Assembly (NCBI GenBank): GCA_026826555.1
Contig: JAKSZT010053887.1
Coordinates: 65,048,665-65,112,664 of the forward strand
Length of the DNA: 64,000 bases
Source: Tolypeutes matacus
Taxonomy: Eukaryota; Chordata; Mammalia; Cingulata; Chlamyphoridae
Direction: 5' to 3'
How positions within the stretch are numbered: the stretch's first letter is position 1; every line of letters starts with the position of its first letter. The notes below the pieces were generated by a model. The model was given only the letters and a program-made list of their open reading frames with translations, was not told where the DNA came from and searched no databases. Below are positions 36,601 through 47,419 of the stretch, in pieces. The translations under genes and the position numbers were made by a program.

Positions 36601-37070
36601 TTATATATACTAGGTATATACCCCCAAAGGATTGAAAGCAGAGACTTGAACAGATATTTGCACACTGATGACATAGCAGCATTATTCACAATTGCCAAAT
36701 GATGAAAGAAACACAAATGTCCATCAACCTGTGAGAGAATAAACAGAATGTGGCATATATATTCAATGGAATATCATTCAACCTTATAAAGGAATGGAGT
36801 TCTGGTTCATGCAACAACATGGATGAACCTTGAAAACATTATATTGCATGTAATAAGCCAGGAACAAACGTGTATGATCTCACTATGTGAAATAATTAGT
36901 AAATGCAAACTCATAGATTTAGAATCTAGAATATAGGTTGCCAGGGGCTGGGAATGCTTAATTTGTGCACAGTTTCTATTTGGGTTGATTGCAAAGTTTT
37001 GAAAATGGCTGGAAGTAATGGTAGACAATATTGTGAGTGTATCATTTTCTACTCCATGTGATATATGGGT

Positions 37071-38498
37071 GCTTTAATTTTGAAAGTTCCATCTTTACAT
37101 TATTTTGACTTGGAGAGAGTGCTGAACTTGAAGGTCAGAATGCTTATTTAATGAGTAGCTTTATTGTTTTATAAAATATATGTTTGATTTTTGGTTGCAA
37201 TTTCCAGTAAATGTATTTCTTTCTTTTCTTTTTAAATTCCATTGTCATCACAAACAAATCAGAAAAGTCCTACCTTCTTTAAGTACTTTTGTTGTACTTC
37301 TTGAGGAACATTTGCATAGAAATATGAAGTCATATGATCTGGTGGGAGAGGGGGATATAATATGTTCTACTGTTTACATTCCAATTGATAATGTAAAATT
37401 CTTAATAACCAAATAAGAGTCTTTAAAATTCCATCAAAAACCTAAGCATTCTTTGTTTAAATGTTGTGACTACTTTTTGCTTTGGATTTAGTTTTATCTT
37501 GTAATTTAATGCTCCTTCCCCATTTTCGCTCCAGCTTGTAGAAGGCATAGGTTAGTAGCTTCTATAAAATATCAAATACCTTTTGATTCATTCTTTCTGA
37601 AATTTCTAGACACAGAAAACAAAAGGAAAAAATGAGGGAGAAAGACAATTTCTGTAATCCTACTTCTGTGCTCTTCTGGCTTTCTCTAGATTCTTGACTT
37701 AGTGAAGGAAGAATTCTAATACTGATAGAGTCATATGCTCTGATTTGCCTGGTACAGCCCTTGTCTACTACTTTGAGTTTCCTCTCAAAGTGTCTGGATT
37801 TGGATGATAAATTATATATTCATCATCCCTATGGACAGAAGATATGCTCAGAAAATTTCTGGAATTCTTGATTCATTCCATATATTATTTGATTAATTCC
37901 AGATATTGCTCTTGATAAATTTTCAACACCTTGGTCTCAATTTCAACAATCTTGAAGTCATATTCTAATTTCGTACAGGTTCAACTGAGTCTAATACTGA
38001 ACCACATCCCAGTTCAACTATAATATGCCCAATTCTACTTCCTTGAAAATACTTTCCAATAAACAACTTTTATTCGGATCTCAAAGTCTGTTTTCAGGCA
38101 ATTATAATAGAGTAGTTCCAGGACTGGTCATAAAAATGGGCCTTGGGAGGGCTAGAAAAAAGTAGAAAAGCAAAAAGCAAAGGACATCCCTATAATACAA
38201 AGTTAATAAAGTCAATATCTACTCAAGTATTTTTCCACTTAATCAGGCTTTTATTGATGAATTTCTGTGTGACCAGTGCCTCACTTGACTTTGGAGAATG
38301 ATCTAGCTGGTGTCACATTAAATTTATTCCCACAAACCTTAAATAGCTCCTTGGTTCTGCTCTGCAATTACAGTATATTTTCCTGGTCCACTCAGCATCA
38401 CTTTTTATTTCACATTATGTCATCAGTCATCAAATCTCTAACATATCGTTCCCCTTCATCACTCTTAGTATATGTGTATACTATACTAAGTAAACTGC
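37071..38498. other. Intergenic sequence, no gene seen
   Basis: No coding frame was recognised. The stretch near 38,055-38,100 (CAATAAACAACTTTTATTC, then CTCAAAGTCTG) faintly resembles an old LTR 3' end, but I cannot assign it. Confidence 0.35.
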
Positions 38499-39074
38499 TG
38501 TAGTAGTTTGATATTATTGATGAATTCCAAAAAGAAATATTGGATTATGTTTGTAAACTGGTCTTTTCCTCTGTGTGTATTAGAGTGTGTTGGATTCAGA
38601 GGTTTTACTTTTACTTGATTAAATAATGATTAAGGCTTTGATTGGGCCATGCCAGTAGGACTCACAGAGAAACTGCACCACAGAGAAGGGAGGTTGAAGT
38701 TTTTGAGTTGGAGCCCTGGGAAATAAGCACACAGAGTAGCTTGGTAGTGAGGAAGGAGAGAAGGCCCCAGGGAAAAGAGACAAGCCATTCGCCTGAGAGT
38801 CTACAGCTGGCCTTGTGGAGAGAACAAAGCAGCTAAGCCCAGAAAGAATTGAGGCCTGTGGAGAGAGACAAAGCCTAGAAAGCCTGTCCATGGAGCTTTA
38901 AGAGGAAGAGTAAGGCTGAATGTCAGCAGCCATCTTGCTCCAATGCATGGCAATAGACTGCTGAAGGAAGTAACTTACACTTTATGGCCTGTTAACTGTA
39001 AGCCTCTATTTCAAATAAATATCCCTTATAAACATGGACTGATTGCATCAGCACCCCCTTGGCTGACTAATACA
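38499..39074 (+). repeat. Solo LTR, third copy of the family
   Basis: Starts TGTAGTAGTTTGATATT and ends TTGGCTGACTAATACA, 576 bp. Differs from the other copies by internal indels. The target duplication is not clear. Confidence 0.8.
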
Positions 39075-39516
39075 ATGTCCATTTCTTATTTTACTGAGAA
39101 TATAAAAGCAATACATGAGAACTTTACAAACTTCCACCATGACATATCCACAAAAAGTACTTTACTTTCACATCTAATTTTATAAATGGTGTCTTTTAGC
39201 CCCTATCTAAGGCAATCCCCTTAACTTATGCATTGGATCTTATTGTCTTTCCTGTGTGGAAAGCCTCACCCTGAACATCTCTTTCAACTCTTGGAATATT
39301 TTTTTTTCTCACACATTGTCATACAAATTTGATGTCATTTTTCCTATTAAAAAGGAAACTACATGCCCTGACAGTTGTGTCCCCATTATTTCTCCAAATC
39401 CTTTCCTACCATTCTTTCCTACTCATTCCAGCCAGGTTTTCACCCCACCAAATAATAAAAACAAGTTAATTCTCAGTCATTCTGGAATGGTAGTTGCATA
39501 TTTCCTCACTTCTACT

Positions 39517-39623
39517 AAAAATAAAATAAAATAAAATAAAATAAAATAAAATAAAATAAAATAANNNNNNNNNNAAAATAAAATAAAATAAAATAAAATA
39601 AAATAAAATAAAATAAAATAAAA
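39517..39623. repeat. (AAAAT)n microsatellite with a 10-N gap
   Basis: AAAAT units on both sides of Ns at 39,565-39,574, a collapsed or unresolved tract in the assembly. Confidence 0.95.
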
Positions 39624-40800
39624 CAATTCACTTGGTTTCCAGGACACTGTACACTTTTGCTTTCATTCCTACCTTACTGTCCACTCTTTCTCAACCTTGA
39701 ATGTCAGTTCTTCTTCATCTATCTAACCTCTTAATTTTGAAGTTCTAAAGCTGTCTTTACATCTTTTTAAATCTCTATTACTATACTCATTTCATTGGAA
39801 ATTTTATGTTCTCAAGACTTGAAATCACCTAATGGCTCCCAAATATATATCTCCTGCCCAGACCTCTTTCCCAAACTCCAGACTAGGGTATTTAACTGTT
39901 TTTTGACTTTCACTTAGATATTTAAAAAGATATCTCAAACTGAACATCTACAAAATTAAACTGTTGACTACTCGCCAATCTGTTCAACCTAACGGTCACT
40001 ATTTCAGTTTGTGGTAATGCCAACTTTCCAATTTCCTAGGCCAAAACCCTTGTTCTCATTCTTTATTCCTTCTTCACATCATATCCGATCAATAAGGAAG
40101 TTTCTACCTAAAAATCGTGTGTAAAATCCTACTACTCACCATCACTACTTTTACCAATGCAAATTGAAGTATCACCTCCTCTGGCCTGAATTACTGCCAT
40201 AGTCTCTTAACTGCAGTTGCAAATATCACCCATTTTTAACAAAGAAGTCAGAGTGATTTATAACAAACTTGGCCATTTTTATTCCTATGCTGAAAAACTT
40301 CCAATGGCTTTGTATTTTAATCAAAGGACATGCCAAATTCCTTAAAATGCCTATTGGCCTTATATGATCATCTCCTCCTTCTTCCCAACATTATTACCCC
40401 TCTCTGACCTCATTTCTTACCAGTTTTTCTAATTTTACTTTGGGCATTTTGTGCTTCTTGCTCTTCCATGAACAGTGTGTGGTCGCTCCCATCTTAAACT
40501 TTTGCACAGGTTGTTCATTTTTCTTGCAATGCATGTTCCCAAGAAATGTACATGCTAACTCCCTCTCAGAACCCACTCCTCAACCTACTCTGTTTTTTTT
40601 TTTTTATCCTTTTTTTTATCCTTTTATCCATCATCTTATAACATACTACAACATTTCATGATTATGTTTACTTAATTGACTGTCTCTTTACTGAAATAGT
40701 AGCCCTTCTAGGAAATAATTTTTGCCCAGATATGCACCCCAACAACCTAGAATAGTGTTTGTGACTTAGTGGGCAACAAATACTGTGGAATGAATGATTG
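39624..40800 (+). mobile_element. L2 LINE, ORF2 3' part to 3' end
   Basis: Follows the L2 order as remembered: the RT YADD region in decayed form (GGCTCCCAAATATATATCTC at about 39,832-39,851), 'TGAATTACTGCCATAGTCTC', 'CTGACCTCATTTCTTACCAG', then the 3' end 'CCTAGAATAGTGTTTGTGAC' and TGAATGAATGATTG at about 40,786. L2 is an ancient LINE, and no frame survives. Confidence 0.72.
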
Positions 40801-41575
40801 GAACAAAAAAGCAGAATCCCTAACTTTAGGAAACTTAGATAAGTGGAACATAGAAGTGCTTTGGTTAAGGTAATAATTATAATATTAGGGTGAACAGGTG
40901 GGAGAAATCAATTTGCATATTGATCACATTTAGTTCAAGTGATTATGACTTTACTAAAGAAGATAATTATAATACGGTTATTGAAGCACAACACATCATG
41001 TGTAGATTAATTTTATGATTTATTACTATAGCTATCCTGAAGCTGTATCACTTCTCTAATCTGTCCTCAAGAGATGTACTTCTATTGATAAATATTTCAG
41101 AATATCTTAAACCTCTTCCCACTTTCAACCAAATTATTTCAATATTTCACACACATAACATTGAAAGTATCCTGAAGCTCTGGCCTCAATTTTCCAAAAT
41201 TTTCTAAAAATTCTTGTCCAAGCTTAATTTAACATTTCAGACTCTAGTCTTGTCTTTGTACTCATTATCAAGATCAAGAGTCAAATGAAAATTACACCAT
41301 CTCATTTAAAGGAGGTGGAGGAAGAAAGACCGTGAATTCTTATATGTGAGAGAACATTTTATGGTTCACTGTTACATAAGTATATTATAGCAAATAAAAA
41401 TTTACATTTTATTACATACAAATCCATTTTTATATATGCATATATAACTTGCATGTGTGTATATATATTTATGGATTGCATTTATCATGACTAATGATAA
41501 AAAGAGAATATATATCAATGTCTTAGCCTAAGTCCAACAATAAGGAAAGATATGAAGCAAAAGCTTAATTATTTT
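40801..41575. other. AT-rich sequence, no gene seen
   Basis: No feature was recognised apart from short AT runs. Confidence 0.4.
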
Positions 41576-42235
41576 AATAAAATTTTATTGAAGTATATTA
41601 TTCATACATGAACTAACATAAACAATAAATGTACAGGGGGTCGGATGTGGCTCAACTGGTTGGGCGTCCGTCTCCCATATGGAGGGACCCGGGTTCGATC
41701 CCCGGGACCTCCCGGTAAAAAAAAAAACAAAAACAACAACAACAAAAAACAATAAATGTACAGTAAAAGTTGTGAACTTACAAAACAAATATGCATATCA
41801 TCATATAGGGCTCCCATATATCACTCCACCACCAGCACCTTGCATTATTATAAAACCTTTCTTACAAACTATGAAAGAGAATCATCAAAATATTTACAAC
41901 TAACTATAGCCCATATCTTACATTTGATGAATTTTCCCCCCAACCTACCCAATTATTAAGACCCTGTATTAGTATTATATATTTGTTATAGTTCATGAGA
42001 AAATGTTCCCATATTTGTTCTGTTAACCATAGTCTATCTTCTACCACTGGATTCCCTGTGCTATATAGTCTCATGCTTTGTATAATTCATTTAAAGTATA
42101 CACTTAGTGGCTATCATTTTTATCACAGAGTTGTGCTGTCATCACTTCAGTCAATTTTAGAGTATCTTCATTACTCCAAAAAGGAAAAATCCCATACCCC
42201 CATATTTCTTCTTATTATTGTCCTTGAGAATTAAT
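41576..42235 (-). mobile_element. Old L1M 3'-region (minus strand), hosting a SINE
   Basis: Antisense sequence beginning 'TTTTATTGAAGTATATTATTC' and running to 'GTTGTGCTGTCATCACTTCA' and 'TTACTCCAAAAAGGAAAAAT' is typical of old L1M 3' UTRs read in reverse. Confidence 0.55.
41637..41747 (+). mobile_element. Young DAS-type SINE with perfect 16-bp target duplication
   Basis: 111 bp with head GGGGTCGGATGTGGCTCAAC, A box TGGCTCAACTGG and B box GGTTCGATCCC (both close to tRNA consensus), then an A-rich tail with CAACAACAAC. The flanking 16-bp repeats at 41,621-41,636 and 41,748-41,763 are identical, which marks a fairly recent insertion. Pol III boxes look usable, though no terminator lies inside the element. 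Confidence 0.93.
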
Positions 42236-43163
42236 ATAATATTTTCTTTGCCATTGCTGCTAAAATATTAAAATATCCCTGTTAACTATCATCTGTAAGT
42301 TACATTATTTGTAGTTTTCCCATGTATCACCACATTTTTAATGCATTGTAAAAGAACATTCTTATATTTATACTATTAGAGTGCAATCTTAGAGCAACAA
42401 GAGAGAGGGGAAAATGAGGGAAGAGGACAGGGAGAATAAATATGAGGGTGTATTGTTAAACTGCACAAAACTTGGCCAGGGAACATTCCTACAACTTCTC
42501 AGAACAGTCCATCTGGAGGAAGTAGGGGCAAAGAATTTACCCCCCAAGGTCCCATTTCTTATTGGACAAAGGTTGTGCCACAGGTTGGTAACTCTGAATA
42601 GTCAAATCAAATGTAAAAAAAGAATCATTTTTAAGTAGGAGTATAAATAATATGACTTATTTTTAAAATATATTCTCTTTCTACAAAAGACTCAGTTCTT
42701 TTATGTGTAAATCATTGTACTCCATGTCCAAGATTGCACTGCATCATTCTTTATATAGTTTGTGCCAAACAAATTAAATAGCATGACATAGTAGTTGCTA
42801 TTTACCTCAACTGTGTTCTATTTTAACTTGAAATTCCTAAACTTTATATATGAGAGAGGAAGATAGATAGATGGAAAGAGAGAAAAAAAGGGAAAGAATC
42901 ATGTATTTCACCTGTGTATATGCAGTTGGTAATAAGGTACAATGCTAAGAAGAAAGGTTGGTGAAAATTATTGGAAAATTACTATTTTCTGCTTTTTAAA
43001 TTTTACAAGTTCTTAGTAGAAAGTCAATACTGACTTTATTAATGTGATATGGAGTTTAATTGAGGGAGTTTTTTGTTTCATTTTGTTTTGTTTTGTTTTT
43101 TGTTTTTTTGCTTTTTTTTAAAATATATAGATGGCATTGCTTAGTCCCTGAAAAAACATGAGA
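42236..43163. other. Intergenic sequence, no gene seen
   Basis: Mostly AT-rich. An open frame at 42,414-42,638 has no recognisable product and no supporting signals. A (TTTTG)n-like stretch lies near 43,074-43,105. Confidence 0.4.
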
Positions 43164-43990
43164 GGCAGTTCCGGGGAAGATGGCAGAGTAGGGAGCTCTA
43201 GGACTCAGTCCTTCCACCAAAACAAGTATTAAACAGGCAGGAACTGTCTGAAACAAATATTTTCAAACTCTAGAGGCTAGAAGAATACTTTAAAGCATCC
43301 AGGAATGACCAGGAGAAAGAGGCTGATGAATTATGTTAAAAAAGTATAACTTGCTTTCTCCACACAGAGGATATGTGTGCCCATCCATCACTCTCACAGG
43401 AAGTTGCTATAGGGTCCAGTTTCTCTGACTAGCTGCTGGTGAAGGAATGGGCCATAAAAACCCTCATCCCCAAGAACAGGGATGAGCATGACAGATCACT
43501 GATCATAGCTTTGGTTTAGTGAATTTGGATTGCTGTGTCCAGGGTCTGAGGGCAGTTATTGTTTCAAATCTCCCCATACAGGGGATGAGGTGGTAGAGAT
43601 TTTAAGATGCACCACTTGTTAAGTGCTGTAGGGGACAGTTAGCAGAAGGGATGCATTCTTCTGGGTAAGCTAGGAAAGCTCACCTTTGGGAGCCCTGGGA
43701 AAAGCTTTTGATGCCCTTCCTGATCCCTTCCCCAGGGCACTTCGGTGCCAGTCTGCCCCTTTTAGTGGGTCCACAGCTCTGCTTTGATGGGAAAGCTTGA
43801 CTTGGGAAAGTGTTTTCCAGGGTGACCTTCCTCCCAGAATTTAATCTCCAGGCAAAAGCAGCAGGAGACAATGAAAGGAGTGTAACAAACTACAGAGGTG
43901 GGCAGTTTGGGACAAAGGCTTGCCAGCTTCAAATACTGAACAAAGCCCTTAAAAAAATTATCTTAAAAATCATCAAGGAGATGAAGGAAA

Positions 43991-44894
43991 GTGCAGAGAA
44001 AAGATGTTAGGAAAACAATGAATGAACAATATGAGAGTTCAAGTAAAGAGACAGAAATTTTTAAAAAGGAAAGAAAAAAGCTACTGGAGTTAAAGACCAC
44101 AACAACTGAAATGAAACATGCTGAGGAGGGTTTCAAGAGCAAAATGAATTTGGCAGAAGAAAGGACCAGTGAACTTGAAGAGAAGACACTTGAAATGAGT
44201 CAGGCTGAAGAACTGGAAGAAAAAAGAAATATTAAAAGTGAAAATAGCCTAAGACAGCTGTGGGACACAATCAACTGCACCAGTATATGCATTATGGGAG
44301 TCCCAGAAGGAGAAGAAAGAGAAATGAGCAGAAGTAATAGCCAAAGAAATAATGATAGAGATTTCCCACAGAGAGTAAAACTCATTGATATGCACATCCA
44401 AGGGGTTCAAAGAACACCAAACCAGATAAATGTGAAGGAAAATATACCCAATCATATGATGATTAAACTATCAAATGTAAAGGACAAGAAGAAAGTTCTA
44501 AAAGCTGCAAGAGAAAACAATGTGTTACATACAAAGGAGTCCCAACTAGATTGAGTGTGAGTTCTCATCAGAAACCATGGAAGCACAAAGGCAGTGGGTT
44601 GGAATATTTAAAGTGCTGAAGGAAAATAACTGTCAGTCATGAATTTTATATTGGGTGAGACCCTTTTCAAAAATGAGGACGATATTAAGACATTCTCTTA
44701 TAAACAAAAGCTGAGGGAGTACCTCACCATTAGGCATGCCCTACAAACAATGCAAAAAAGGAATTCTTCATACTTAAAAGAAAGGACATTAGACAGTAGC
44801 TCAAAGCAACATAAAAGAAAAGAGATCCATAGTAAAGGTAACCATTTGGGTAATTATAAATGCCTGTATTACTGCATTGTCTTGATTAGTATGT
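43991..44894 (+). pseudogene. HAL1 ORF1 (L1 ORF1p-like), broken
   Basis: A 187-codon open stretch (43,991-44,554) holds a Glu/Lys-rich coiled coil, then the RRM block with SLRQLWDTINCTSICIMGVP and QRTPNQINVKENIPNHMM, both typical of ORF1p. After stops near 44,552-44,640 the same frame continues with the C-terminal domain (NFILGETLFKNEDDIKTFSY, 44,639 on). The coiled-coil N-terminus is probably partly in another frame (43,810-44,010). It would be an RNA-binding, trimer-forming protein if intact. Confidence 0.82.
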
Positions 44895-45432
44895 AACTCC
44901 ACTTCTTACATCCTACAGGGGCTATTCAAATGCATAAGAAGTAAATGAAAAATCTCACTCAAATAGAGGGGCAAGAACCTCTTGAGTACATAGACAGCTC
45001 CTAATAAAAGAAAACAGACCAGTAAGTCAAGCCTTCAATATTAATGCATATCACTATGAACCTTATTCTTCAAAAATTAATAATTAGTGGTTGTCTTAGG
45101 TTCTAAGGTGGAGGGAGGAACAGATGGAACATAGGACATTTTTGGACCATTGGTGTTTTCTGCATGATCTTAAAATGACAGATACAAGTCATTATACAAT
45201 ATCAGATCCTATAAAAGTATATGCTACAAAGATAAACCATAATGTAAACCATTGACCATGGTTAGTAGGAATGCTTTGATATTTTTCCATCAATTGTAAC
45301 AAATGTACCATATTCATGTGGGATGTTACTGATAGGTGAGGATGTGTGGGGAGAAGTTGTGGAGTACATGGGAATCCCCTATATTTTCCATGTGACTTTT
45401 CTGTAACTTAAAGCTTTTGGGAAAATAAAGTG
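44895..45432 (+). other. HAL1 3'-UTR module A (short)
   Basis: Aligns with parts of module B but lacks about 1 kb of its middle, joining at 'AAATTAATAATTAGTGGTTG'. The same short junction is present at about 25,700 on the minus strand, so it is a subfamily feature and not a private deletion. It ends with AATAAA and an A11 run. Confidence 0.78.
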
Positions 45433-45589
45433 AAAAAAAAAAATAAGACACTGGGGGAACATAAAGAAGAAATTGTCAATATACATAAAAGATAGATCTT
45501 ACAGTGATGAAATAAACAATGGAAAATTTTTCTTTTTAATTTTTTAATTTTAAAAAGTATTTTATTTTATTTTTTTGTTGTTGGCCTTG

Positions 45590-47408
45590 TTTTGGGGAGC
45601 TTTTGGACTGCAGAAGGGTGAGAACTTTGGCAGGGGAGGATAACTGAGGTAGGGTTTGGTGGTAGTGGTAATGTGTGGGGAAAGTTGCACTTGGGGCATG
45701 CCTTTACAGAATATGAATGTGTTCATATGGTCATGGGGTGTTGTCTCAGTAGATGAATACCCACATATTAAATGATGGAATATTTAATTTCCATCCTGGG
45801 GTGTCCTGCTACATTCTCTCATAGAGTGGCAAGAATCTCTAGAGTAAATGGGCAGTGCCTAGCGATGGAGAACAAACCAATACACCAGGCCCTTGATATT
45901 GATGCTTGTACTTATGACTTTCTCTTGTGAAATTGAAACCTAAATTAGTATTATATATTTCCTAAGAGTTACCTCCTGAAAGCCTCCTTGTTGCTCAAAT
46001 GTGGCCTCTATCTAAGCCAAACTCAGCATACAAATTCACTACCTTCTCCCTGGCATGGGACATGACTCCCAGGAATGAGCCTCCCTGGCACTGAAGGATT
46101 ATTACCAAGCACCAACCAGTGATAAATTTGGAAAAAGACCTTGACCAAAAGGAGGAAACATAAAATACAGGTGAGTTTTATGGTTAAGAGATTTCAAAGT
46201 GAGTTGGAATATCATTCCAGAGTTTATACTTATGCACATCTTAAGAGGAACTCACCAACAGGCACAGTAAACAGTGCCTCAAGCAAGAGTGCTCCTGAGG
46301 GCTCCTAGGGACATCTAGACATTGTAGGCAGGGCAGACAACTCCAGGAATTCAGCACCCTGTTGGTTGGCATTACCTTGGAATATATGATAACCAATGTA
46401 TGAGTTAGGCTCATTTGTAATTTTCCTACACATGGTTCTTATATTCCTTTTATTTGAACCTAAAATTAGCACTATACCCATTAAATATATGTCCCAGAAA
46501 CTTAAATCTTCTCACTATTCATATGCTGGTTAAGCCCTGAATCTCAGCAGAGTTGCAGCCAAAAATTACTCTCCAGTTCATCAGACTCACTCAGGACAAC
46601 TAACAAAAGGATGATGATGGACAATGCTCATCCCAAAAAACAGTATCTACAACTACAAGTTAAACAGTTATACTCATCTGCCCCATAAGATCTAAACCCC
46701 CTCTCAATCTGAAGCAGGGTAGGCATCACTATCACCAAAACCTTAAGATTGACATACGAACAAGCATAAGGGGTTAATGCAACTATTGACTACAGGAGAC
46801 TTATTATTATTCTAGTAATGGAAGAACTTTTAACACTGATATAAAGGCAGTGGTCATCAGAAGGTCTGAGAAGAGGAAGAGGGAAGAATAAGTGTAACAT
46901 GGGACATTTTGAGGACATTGGAATTGTTCTGCATGATATTGTAATGACAGAAAGAAGCTGTTAAATATTTTGTCAAAACCTATATAAGGGAAGCGGCTTT
47001 GGCTCAATCAGTAGGGCTCCCGTTTACCATATGGGGGGCCCCAGGTTCGGTTCCCGGGGCCTCCTGGTGAAGGCAAACCTGCCTGCACGGCGTGGTTAGC
47101 TGACCCAGTGAGCACAAGCAGCAAGGAGGGGATAAATGAATAAATAAATAAAATCTTAAAAATAAAAACAAAAAAAAAACAAAAAAACCTATATAATTGT
47201 GCAGTGCAAACTGTAAGCCATAATGTATACTATAGACCTTGGTTAGTAACAATCCTTCAATATGTGTTTATCAATTGTAATAAATGTACCACACTAATGA
47301 AATATGCTTTTAATGGGGGAATGTATGTGTGGGCGTATATGGGAATGCCTTATATTTTAGATGTAACATTTATGTAATCTAAAGCTGCTTTAAAAATAAA
47401 GAAAAAAA
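45590..47408 (+). other. HAL1 3'-UTR module B (long), AATAAA at its end
   Basis: Starts about 'GGGGAGCTTTTGGACTGCAG' and runs to AATAAA at 47,395-47,400 and an A-tail. It shares a common 3' terminus with module A and with the truncated tails at 5, 9.5, 18.5 and 23.5 kb. A SINE interrupts it at 46,988-47,183. Confidence 0.8.
46988..47183 (+). mobile_element. DAS-type SINE in HAL1 module B, 13-bp target duplication
   Basis: Head GGGAAGCGGCTTTGGCTCAA, B box GGTTCGGTTCC, longer body with GTGAGCACAAGCAGCAAGG, A-rich tail. The 13-bp repeats AAAACCTATATAA lie at 46,975-46,987 and 47,184-47,196. Confidence 0.92.
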
Positions 47409-47419
47409 TTAAAAACATA

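Larger units (their letters stand above)
33253..36870 (+). pseudogene. L1 ORF2 pseudogene with two start regions
   Basis: A first ATG at 33,253 begins MAEEINNFTIITLNVNR and a second at 33,399 begins MAEKSPVLSLVTLNVSGLN, both matching the ORF2p N-terminus (endonuclease). Later pieces are open at 33,822-34,034, 34,031-34,222 and 34,250-34,516. The palm with the FADD box is deleted near 35,750. Confidence 0.75.
30781..37070 (+). mobile_element. L1, mosaic and nested (two SINEs and one LTR inside)
   Basis: The order is 5' UTR (about 30,781-31,900), decayed ORF1 (to about 32,770), two ORF2 starts separated by a (TA)23 tract, endonuclease, the front part of RT, a deletion of the RT core near 35,745-35,760, the ORF2 C-terminus split by an LTR, and the start of a 3' UTR. 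Insertions are at 34,608-34,782, 34,948-35,288 and 35,910-36,600. Confidence 0.8.
43164..47410 (+). mobile_element. Near full-length HAL1 (half-L1) with ORF1 and a compound 3' end
   Basis: Starts GGCAGTTCCGGGGAAGATGG, the usual HAL1/L1 5' end, followed by a 5' UTR of about 0.8 kb, ORF1, and no ORF2. The 3' part comprises module A (about 44,900-45,432, AATAAA at 45,424), a spacer with an A-run (45,433-45,590) and module B (45,590-47,408, AATAAA at 47,395). A degraded direct repeat (AAAAACAT at 43,152-43,159 and 47,411-47,418) fits one insertion spanning both modules. A SINE sits inside module B. HAL1 RNAs need L1 ORF2p in trans to be copied. Confidence 0.85.

Noticed and set aside
41585..41817. 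Minus-strand frames with a 'GSNPGPSIWE' style peptide
   Set aside because: This is the reverse reading of a SINE, a common artefact.
43056..43256. 66-codon minus-strand frame rich in Lys/Asn
   Set aside because: It crosses a T/G-rich low-complexity tract and the HAL1 5' end, with no coding support.
43440..47410. Reading the two HAL1 3'-UTR modules as two independent insertions
   Set aside because: The same A-spacer-B order with homologous spacer at 23.5-25.8 kb, sitting at one host site, makes a single unit more likely.
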